A stretch of 15,308 nucleotides of DNA, from NCBI GenBank assembly GCA_012961305.1, contig DTZQ01000351.1:1-15308 (forward strand), in the 5' to 3' direction. Position 1 is the first letter of the stretch. Every line of letters begins with the position of its first letter. Of this stretch, positions 6,741 to 12,121 are shown in pieces. The translations under genes and the position numbers were made by a program. The stretch comes from Armatimonadota bacterium (GTDB lineage: Bacteria; Armatimonadota; UBA10988; DTZQ01). Under the pieces are notes generated by a model. The model was not told the DNA's origin. It did not search any database and saw nothing but the letters and a program-made list of their open reading frames with translations.

Positions 6741-8030
6741 CTACTTAATGAACCCTTCATAGTGCCTCATCAGCAGATGGGCCTCAATTTGCTGCATGGT
6801 TTCCAAGGCTACCCCCACTACAATCAGCAGTGACGTACCTCCCACCAGACTGAAACTGGCCACGCGGGTAATGTCCGGTACAACGTACTGCATAACCGCA
6901 ATCACCCCTAAGAAGATCGCCCCGGCGAAAGTAACCCGTACCAGCACCCGGTCCAAATACTCCGCCGTGGGCCGTCCCGGACGAATTCCCGGCACAAACC
7001 CTCCCCACTTGCGCATGTTATCTGCCACATCCAGCGGGTCGAAAGTGGCGGCCGTGTAAAAGTAGGTAAACCCTACCACCAACGCGAAATACAATACCAG
7101 GGCAAACGTGCTTTTCCCCGGCGTTAAATACCGGTCAATTAACGCCACAATATCACCCCAAATCCCTTCCGAACTGGCCGGAATGAAATTGGCAACCGTC
7201 ATGGGGAACAACGCCACGGAAATCGCAAAAATGATGGGCATTACCCCGGCCGAGTTGACCTTCACCGGCAGATACGTACTCGCCCCTCCCATCATCCGCG
7301 TACCCACTACTCTCTTAGCATACTGCACCGGTATCCGCCGTTCCCCCTGCTGAATGAACACAATGCCCATAATTGTAGCAAAAACTATGGCCGCCAAAAG
7401 CCCCGCATTGAAAGTCGAAACTGACCCCGAAGTTACCAGCAGTACTGTTTGCCATACATCCTGCGGAATTCTGGCCATAATACCGGCGAAAATCAACAGC
7501 GATACTCCGTTCCCTACCCCTTTATCCGTCATCTCCTCCCCCAACCACATCAGGAACGCCGTTCCCGCAGTTAAGGTGAGCACAATCTTGCACTGCGTTG
7601 CCCAGGAAACGCTCAAAATTCCATTCTGCCGCAGCCACATCGTCAATCCAAAACCCTGCAGCATCGCCAGAGCCATAGTCAAATAACGGGTATATTGGGC
7701 AATTTTCCGCCGTCCGGTCTCTCCTTCCCTGGCCATTTCCTGCAGTTCCGGCCAAGCCAGCGTCAGCAACTGAAAGATAATCGTCGCATTGATATATGGC
7801 ATAATGCCCAACGCTAAGATAGTAAACTGCCGCAGCGCCCCCCCAGAGAAGATGTCCAGAAAACCAAACAGGTTGTTAGCAAACAACCGACTTAGAGCCT
7901 CCCGGTCAATGCCTGGCAGGGGAATATGCCGCCCCACAGCGAACACTGCAAACGCTATGAACAGGAAGAGAATGCGTTTGCGCAAATCCGGCAATTTGAA
8001 AGCCGCTACCAAAGAAGCCAGCATTTTCAT
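6741..8030 (-). CDS. secY: Preprotein translocase subunit SecY
   Basis: SecY is the pore of the SecYEG translocon in the cytoplasmic membrane, exporting unfolded proteins with SecA and inserting membrane proteins with ribosomes. The 429-residue protein has ten predicted membrane segments, roughly at 20-36, 62-88, 114-132, 148-163, 174-187, 208-227, 260-283, 308-325, 365-383 and 393-410. Recognisable signatures are RHIPLPGID (34-42), FSGGALRQFTILALGIMPYI (61-80), the GEEMTDKGVGNGVSLLIFAGI stretch (164-184), QQGERRIPVQYAKR (227-240) and GGTSLLIVVGVALETMQQIE (397-416). GGAGGT lies nine bases before the ATG within the end of rplO. No truncation or missing motif seen. Placement after rplO is standard. 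Confidence 0.98.
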   Translation of the reverse strand: MKMLASLVAAFKLPDLRKRILFLFIAFAVFAVGRHIPLPGIDREALSRLFANNLFGFLDIFSGGALRQFTILALGIMPYINATIIFQLLTLAWPELQEMAREGETGRRKIAQYTRYLTMALAMLQGFGLTMWLRQNGILSVSWATQCKIVLTLTAGTAFLMWLGEEMTDKGVGNGVSLLIFAGIMARIPQDVWQTVLLVTSGSVSTFNAGLLAAIVFATIMGIVFIQQGERRIPVQYAKRVVGTRMMGGASTYLPVKVNSAGVMPIIFAISVALFPMTVANFIPASSEGIWGDIVALIDRYLTPGKSTFALVLYFALVVGFTYFYTAATFDPLDVADNMRKWGGFVPGIRPGRPTAEYLDRVLVRVTFAGAIFLGVIAVMQYVVPDITRVASFSLVGGTSLLIVVGVALETMQQIEAHLLMRHYEGFIK

Positions 8031-8488
8031 CGTGAAACCACCTCCGCTTTACCCCCCGCCGCCTCAATTTTCTCCCGAGCTGACGCACTGAAATGCTGCG
8101 CCTGCACCCTAAGAGGCACCGTTAACTCTCCCTCCCCCAGGATACGGACGCCATCCTTGCAGCGTCGAATCAGTCCCGCCGCCAACAATCGCTCCTCGGT
8201 AATTAATTCCCCCCCGGCAAACCGATTCAAGTCCCGCACATTGACAATGGCAAACTCCTTCCGAAAGGGCCCTACGGGCCGGGAAGAACGGCTCAACCCT
8301 CGCCGTTTGGGCACCCGGCGATGCAAGGGTGTTTGCCCCCCCTCAAACCCCGGACGAATGTTTTCCCGGGCCCGTTCCCCTTTCGTTCCCCGTCCACAGG
8401 TCTTCCCTTGCCCTGCCGCAATCCCTCTCCCTACCCGTTTGCGCTTTTTGCGGCTTCCCGGCGCTGGTTTCAATTCGTGCAGTTTCAC
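8027..8488 (-). CDS. rplO: 50S ribosomal protein L15 (uL15)
   Basis: L15 is a late-assembly 50S protein with a long basic extension penetrating 23S rRNA. The N-terminus MKLHELKPAPGSRKKRKRVGRG is the family signature, followed by GxGKTCGRGTKGERAR, RPGFEGGQTPLHRRVPKRRG and a C-terminal domain ending FSASAREKIEAAGGKAEVV. Start is GTG with GGAGGA six bases upstream in the tail of rpmD. The 153-residue size is normal. Its TGA overlaps the secY ATG by four bases (ATGA). Confidence 0.97.
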   Translation of the reverse strand: MKLHELKPAPGSRKKRKRVGRGIAAGQGKTCGRGTKGERARENIRPGFEGGQTPLHRRVPKRRGLSRSSRPVGPFRKEFAIVNVRDLNRFAGGELITEERLLAAGLIRRCKDGVRILGEGELTVPLRVQAQHFSASAREKIEAAGGKAEVVSR

Positions 8489-8682
8489 TCTTGCTCCTCC
8501 TCTACTTCCCCTACCATTACCAAGTGGCGAACTTTATTGACCATCCCTCGAATGCACGGATTATCTTCATGTTCCACCACTTTACCCAACTTTCTTAATC
8601 CTAACCGCCGCACCGTATCCTTTTGGTCCCGAGCCCGCCCAATGGGGCTCCGCACCAGCTTAATCCTTAGCCGTCCCGCCAT
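8485..8682 (-). CDS. rpmD: 50S ribosomal protein L30 (uL30)
   Basis: L30 is a small alpha/beta 50S protein found in bacteria and archaea but absent from some bacterial groups. The sequence MAGRLRIKLVRSPIGRARDQKDTVRRLGL is the classic beginning, with the central LRKLGKVVEHEDNPCIRGMVNKVRHLV. The 65-residue length slightly exceeds the usual 58-60, owing to an acidic tail (VGEVEEEQE). It starts inside rpsE (23-base overlap), and its TGA stop overlaps the GTG start of rplO by four bases (GTGA). Confidence 0.97.
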   Translation of the reverse strand: MAGRLRIKLVRSPIGRARDQKDTVRRLGLRKLGKVVEHEDNPCIRGMVNKVRHLVMVGEVEEEQE

Positions 8683-9205
8683 TTTCGGTCCTCCTCCCCC
8701 AGGGTCTAAAGGGAATGTCCTCCGGTCGCTTTCCGCGCAAAGCCGCTACCTGCTCCACTGACCTGAGTTGCTGTAAACCCCGAAGTGTTGCCCATACTAC
8801 GTTTACCGGGTTCTTCGACCCTAAGACCTTCGTTAGCACATCCTTCACCCCTGCTGCTTCCATTACCGCCCTTACCGCCCCCCCCGCAATGACACCCGTC
8901 CCCTCTGAGGCCGGTCGCAAAATCACCCGCGCGCATTGGTAACGACAATTTACCTCATGGGGAATAGTTGTGCCCACCAAAGGTACAGTAATCATCTCCG
9001 ACTGGGCCTTTTCCGTTCCCTTGCGAATGGCCTCCGGGATTTCCCCTGCTTTACCAATCGCTGCTCCCACCCGACCTTGACCATCCCCCACTACTACTAA
9101 TGCCCGCCAACTCAGGGTCCGACCTCCTTTATGCACTTTATCCACCCGGGTTATTTCCACCACCCGCTCAATAAATTCCACCCCTTCTTCCCATTCTTCC
9201 GGCAT
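8660..9205 (-). CDS. rpsE: 30S ribosomal protein S5 (uS5) with extended C-terminus
   Basis: S5 lines the mRNA entry channel and affects decoding accuracy. The N-terminal double-stranded RNA-binding-like domain (FIERVVEITRVDKVHKGGRTLSWRA) is clear. So are the GRVGAAIGKAGEIPEAIRKGTEKA segment and the GTGVIAGGAVRAVMEAAGVKDVLTK region. ATG at 9205 is preferred over two upstream in-frame GTG codons because GGAGG lies seven bases before it; the product is 181 residues. The end is longer than common S5 (about 166), because after LRGKRPED the frame reads through the rpmD ribosome site and 23 bases into rpmD, adding a tail that ends GRRTENGGTAKD. Confidence 0.97.
   Translation of the reverse strand: MPEEWEEGVEFIERVVEITRVDKVHKGGRTLSWRALVVVGDGQGRVGAAIGKAGEIPEAIRKGTEKAQSEMITVPLVGTTIPHEVNCRYQCARVILRPASEGTGVIAGGAVRAVMEAAGVKDVLTKVLGSKNPVNVVWATLRGLQQLRSVEQVAALRGKRPEDIPFRPWGRRTENGGTAKD
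8690..8700 (-). promoter_or_regulatory. Strong Shine-Dalgarno of rpmD embedded in rpsE
   Basis: The transcribed strand reads GGGGGAGGAGG seven bases before the rpmD ATG. In the rpsE frame the same bases encode the Trp-Gly-Arg-Arg stretch of the S5 tail. Because the rpsE stop lies 23 bases downstream of the rpmD start, ribosomes finishing rpsE cover this site. This supports coupled or reinitiated translation of rpmD. The position is seen directly; coupling is inference. Confidence 0.7.
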
Positions 9206-9220
9206 CACCACTCCTCCCCA

Positions 9221-9583
9221 CTAAAATTCTAACCCTGCCTCTCGAGCCCCCTCTGCCAGCGCGGCTACCCGTCCGTGATATAAATATCCTGACCGGTCAA
9301 ACACCACCTTTTTAATCCCCTTCGCCAAGGCCCGCTGGCCTATTACCCGACCAACTTCCCAAGCCGCCTCCCGATTGCGGGTATTAGGCAAGCGCTCCCG
9401 CAGTTCAGGCTCCAAAGAAGACGCCGCCGCTAAAGTATGTCCTGCCACGTCATCTATTATCTGGGCATAAATATACCGCAAACTCCGGTACACCGTTAAC
9501 CGCGGTCGCTCCGGGGTTCCCCGGATTTTCTTGCGAATCCGGCGCTTGCGCCGTTCCCGTCCCGAATAGCGTTTAACCCTCAC
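9221..9583 (-). CDS. rplR: 50S ribosomal protein L18 (uL18)
   Basis: L18 binds 5S rRNA together with L5 in the central protuberance. The conserved core RKKIRGTPERPRLTVYRS, YIYAQIIDDVAGHTLAAASS and the C-terminal VVFDRSGYLYHGRVAALAEGAREAGLEF are all present. I chose the GTG at 9583 because it gives 120 residues and an N-terminus (MRVKRYSGRERRKRRI) that aligns in length with family members. An in-frame TTG at 9604 would add seven residues and has no convincing ribosome site at the right distance. Neither start is certain. The gene ends with TAG 15 bases before the preferred rpsE start. Confidence 0.95.
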   Translation of the reverse strand: MRVKRYSGRERRKRRIRKKIRGTPERPRLTVYRSLRYIYAQIIDDVAGHTLAAASSLEPELRERLPNTRNREAAWEVGRVIGQRALAKGIKKVVFDRSGYLYHGRVAALAEGAREAGLEF

Positions 9584-9609
9584 CGCCCTTCTACTCCCAA
9601 CCAACCAAT

Positions 9610-10164
9610 TTATTTACCCCCAGCCGTCTTAGCCTGCTTACCCGGTTTCCGCCGGGGTATCTCATCCTCATACTTGATGCCCTTTCCCCGATACGGCTCT
9701 ACCGGCCGCACCGCCCGAATCTTAGCCGCCATATTGCCTACTATCTCCTTATCAATTCCCCGCACGATAATCTTGTTTCCCCCTTCCACTGCCAATTCCA
9801 CTCCCTCATCAGGCTCAATGAGCACCGGATGCGAAAAGCCCACTGTAAGCCGTATGTTCTTCCCCTGCATTTCCGCCCGGTATCCTACCCCACTAATTTC
9901 CAGCACTTTCTGGTAACCCTCCGTCACCCCTACTATCATGTTTGCAATTAAGGTCCGGGTTAACCCATGCAGGCTCTTGTGCCACCGGGTTTCCTTGGGC
10001 CGCCTTACCACAACAGTTCCGTTCTGTTTTTCGATGACCATCTCCGGTCGCAACTGCCGCCGCAAAGTGCCCTTAGGCCCCTTGACTTCAATTAAGTTCC
10101 CCTCCCCGATTTGGACCTCTACACCCGGGGGTATTGAGATTGGTTGCATCCCCACCCGTGACAT
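9610..10164 (-). CDS. rplF: 50S ribosomal protein L6 (uL6)
   Basis: L6 has two similar alpha/beta domains and binds 23S rRNA near the sarcin-ricin loop and the factor-binding site. The 184-residue product begins MSRVGMQPISIPPGV and contains VEVKGPKG-type (here IEVKGPKGTL), SLHGLTRTLIANMIVGVTEGY, and VGYRAEMQGKNIRLTVGFSHP. It also has the C-terminal RPVEPYRGKGIKYEDE signature. ATG start with GGAGG six bases upstream; the rpsH stop lies at TAGGAGG within the same ribosome site. Length and motifs are ordinary. Confidence 0.98.
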   Translation of the reverse strand: MSRVGMQPISIPPGVEVQIGEGNLIEVKGPKGTLRRQLRPEMVIEKQNGTVVVRRPKETRWHKSLHGLTRTLIANMIVGVTEGYQKVLEISGVGYRAEMQGKNIRLTVGFSHPVLIEPDEGVELAVEGGNKIIVRGIDKEIVGNMAAKIRAVRPVEPYRGKGIKYEDEIPRRKPGKQAKTAGGK

Positions 10165-10179
10165 GGTGCGCCTCCCCTC

Positions 10180-10575
10180 CTACCAAACATAACACAACAC
10201 TTCCCCCCCCACATGCCGCCGCCGGGCTTCCTCATCGGTCATGATTCCTTTGGGCGTGGACAGAATAGCAATGCCCAAACCAGCCCTCACCCGCGGAATT
10301 TCCCTGCATCTCACATAAATTCGCCTTCCTGGCTTGCTGACACGCTGCAAATTCGTAATCACCTGCTCCCCCTCAGGCCCGTATTTCAATTTTATACGGA
10401 TGACACCCTGTTTATGGTCCCGCAGTATCCGATAACTCCTGATGTACCCCTCCCGCTGCAGAATCCGGACAATTTGGATTTTAACTTTAGACGCTGGAAT
10501 TTCCACGGTTTTGTGCTTCATCCGGTTAGCATTCCGTATGCGAGTCAGCATGTCCGCAATAGGGTCTGTAAGCAT
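10180..10575 (-). CDS. rpsH: 30S ribosomal protein S8 (uS8)
   Basis: S8 is a primary binder of the central domain of 16S rRNA and, in Escherichia coli, the repressor of spc-operon translation. The 131-residue protein starts MLTDPIADMLTRIRNANRM and ends GGEVLCYVW, both signatures of the family, with the RVSKPGRRIYV and GLGIAILSTPKGIMTD blocks between. ATG start. GGAGG directly follows the upstream stop codon. In E. coli S8 represses by binding the mRNA near rplE; I did not find an obvious copy of that structure at the rplX/rplE junction here. Confidence 0.98.
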   Translation of the reverse strand: MLTDPIADMLTRIRNANRMKHKTVEIPASKVKIQIVRILQREGYIRSYRILRDHKQGVIRIKLKYGPEGEQVITNLQRVSKPGRRIYVRCREIPRVRAGLGIAILSTPKGIMTDEEARRRHVGGEVLCYVW

Positions 10576-10585
10576 AGCCTTCCTC

Positions 10586-10771
10586 CTACCAACTGGCCTT
10601 CGTCACTCCAGGCAGCAATCCCCGACTGGCATAGGTGCGGAAGCAAATCCGACACATGCCAAACTTACGCATATAGCCTCGGGGACGCCCACATATCTGG
10701 CACCGATTGTATTTTCGCACCCGGAACTTGGGTTTCCGTTTGGCTTTCTCAATCAGTGCTTTTCTCGCCAT
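10586..10771 (-). CDS. rpsN: 30S ribosomal protein S14 type Z, zinc-binding (uS14)
   Basis: S14 completes the 30S head. This is the short, zinc-dependent form: 61 residues with two CxxC pairs at Cys24/27 and Cys40/43, and the conserved RGYMRKFGMCRICFR and GLLPGVTKASW segments. The long zinc-free form (about 89-101 residues) is what Escherichia coli has; type Z is typical of Bacillota and many thermophiles. It lies 11 bases after rplE. Its TAG stop is part of a TAGGAGG sequence that also serves as the rpsH ribosome site. Location between rplE and rpsH is the standard one. Confidence 0.98.
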   Translation of the reverse strand: MARKALIEKAKRKPKFRVRKYNRCQICGRPRGYMRKFGMCRICFRTYASRGLLPGVTKASW

Positions 10772-10782
10772 GGTGCTTCTCC

Positions 10783-11325
10783 CTATGCTTCCCGCAAGGG
10801 CAACCCCAACATTTGCAGTAACCGCATAGCCTCCCGGTCGGTCTTAGCCGTGGTCACAATGGTCACTTCCATTCCCCGAATGCGCACCACTTGGTCAAGG
10901 TCCACCTCCGGGAAAATCAATTGCTCCCTGATGCCAATAGTATAGTTTCCTCGCCCGTCGAAGGCCCGTGGCGACAGACCGCGAAAGTCCCTAATACGCG
11001 GCAGAGCCGCATTGAACAGACGGTCTAAAAATTCGTACATTCGCCTACCCCGCAGAGTAACCAGACATCCAATGGGATTGCCCGCGCGCACCCGAAACGC
11101 CGAAACGGATTTCTTTGCCCGGGTAACTTTTGGTTTTTGGCCGGTAATCATTGCCAGTTCCCGCATAGCCGCATCCAGCAACTGCCTATCCTGGGTAGCA
11201 TCCCCTACCCCAACGTTGACCACTACTTTTGTTACTCGCGGCACCTCCATCACGTTGTGATAGCCAAACTCCTCCTGTAACGCCGGAATGATTTCCTTTT
11301 CGTAACGTTCCTTCAAGCGAGCCAT
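10783..11325 (-). CDS. rplE: 50S ribosomal protein L5 (uL5)
   Basis: L5 binds 5S rRNA and forms part of the central protuberance, contacting the P-site tRNA. The 180-residue product has the standard length. It includes VTKVVVNVGVGDATQD, the GQKPKVTRAKKSVSAFRVRAGNPIG region, and FRGLSPRAFDGRGNYTIGIREQLIFPE, all strongly conserved. It starts at ATG. The upstream rplX stop runs into the ribosome site (TAGGAGA followed by AAAAGG). Its own TAG stop sits inside the ribosome site of rpsN. No key residue appears missing. Confidence 0.98.
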   Translation of the reverse strand: MARLKERYEKEIIPALQEEFGYHNVMEVPRVTKVVVNVGVGDATQDRQLLDAAMRELAMITGQKPKVTRAKKSVSAFRVRAGNPIGCLVTLRGRRMYEFLDRLFNAALPRIRDFRGLSPRAFDGRGNYTIGIREQLIFPEVDLDQVVRIRGMEVTIVTTAKTDREAMRLLQMLGLPLREA

Positions 11326-11335
11326 CCTTTTTCTC

Positions 11336-11707
11336 CTACTCTATTGGCTCATCAATAATTTCGTTACACCGCCGACACTGCCGTACTTTTCCCCGCTCTT
11401 CCACTACAATCCGCCGGGGGCGAGTGGGTTGGTCACAATGGGGACAAATCAACATAACATTAGACCCCTGAATCGGCCCTGGCATTTCGATGCGTCCTGT
11501 TTGCTGCTGCACTGCTGAAGTGCGGCTGCGTGGTCGCCTATGACGGACAACGATATTTGCCCCTTCAACTCGGACCCATCCCTCCTTGGCAGAAACCTCT
11601 TGGACCCGACCTCGCCGCCCCCGGTCCTTCCCCCTCAGAATCAGGACCATATCCCCCTTCTTCACCTGCAATTTAGTTCTTCGATTTCGATTCTGCCCTT
11701 TGCGCAT
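11336..11707 (-). CDS. rplX: 50S ribosomal protein L24 (uL24) with C-terminal zinc ribbon
   Basis: L24 initiates 50S assembly by binding the 5' region of 23S rRNA. A KOW motif is visible at about residues 16-45 (VKKGDMVLILRGKDRGRRGRV), followed by the conserved GxNIVVRHRRP and GSNVMLICP segments. The C-terminus carries two CxxC pairs (Cys88/91 and Cys111/114), the zinc-ribbon form of L24 known from many Bacillota. The ATG at 11707 is preferred because GGAGG lies seven bases upstream; an in-frame GTG one codon earlier is possible. The 123-residue product is longer than the common 100 to 110, because of about a dozen basic residues before the KOW domain. Confidence 0.96.
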   Translation of the reverse strand: MRKGQNRNRRTKLQVKKGDMVLILRGKDRGRRGRVQEVSAKEGWVRVEGANIVVRHRRPRSRTSAVQQQTGRIEMPGPIQGSNVMLICPHCDQPTRPRRIVVEERGKVRQCRRCNEIIDEPIE

Positions 11708-12075
11708 CACAATACCTCCGGGGCTAAAGACACTATACGCATAAAGCGCTTTTCCCGCAACTCCCGCGCTACCGGCCCGAAAATGCGAGTCCCCTCTGGC
11801 TCACCGGCGTCGTTGATCAGTACCACCGCATTGTCATCAAACCTAATGGTCGAACCATCGGGGCGAGGATGTTCCTTTTTTGTCCGTACAACCACGGCCC
11901 ATACTTTAGCCCCCTTAGACAAATCACTCCCCGGAGCCACCTGTTTCACTGTGGCTCTGATTACGTCCCCCACGGTCGCATAACGCCGTCCCCCGCCCCC
12001 CAGCACTCGAATACACAGCACCTCCCGTGCTCCGGTATTATCTGCTACCTTCAGGCGGGTTTCACTCTGAATCAT
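11707..12075 (-). CDS. rplN: 50S ribosomal protein L14 (uL14)
   Basis: L14 is a beta-barrel 50S protein at the subunit interface that contributes to bridge contacts with 16S rRNA and is the docking point of the silencing factor RsfS. The 122-residue length is exactly typical. It begins MIQSETRLKVADNTGAREVLCI and ends with the conserved FGPVARELREKRFMRIVSLAPEVL. A strong AGGAGG (12086-12091) lies ten bases before the ATG, in the 46-base gap that follows the EF-G-like gene. The rplN stop codon overlaps the rplX start by one base (TGATG). In the standard order this gene would directly follow rpsQ. Confidence 0.98.
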   Translation of the reverse strand: MIQSETRLKVADNTGAREVLCIRVLGGGGRRYATVGDVIRATVKQVAPGSDLSKGAKVWAVVVRTKKEHPRPDGSTIRFDDNAVVLINDAGEPEGTRIFGPVARELREKRFMRIVSLAPEVL

Positions 12076-12121
12076 CCACCCCTAACCTCCTTCTATTTAC
12101 ACCACCTAATCTCGAGCAATT

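Noticed and set aside
7926..8761. Several plus-strand open frames opposite secY, rplO, rpmD and rpsE
   Set aside because: They are antisense shadows of conserved genes, Pro/Ser/Arg-rich, with no ribosome sites.
12076..12121. A possible promoter between the EF-G-like gene and rplN
   Set aside because: The 46-base gap is moderately A/T-rich, but I could not identify a convincing pair of -35 and -10 boxes at proper spacing; only the rplN ribosome site is clear.
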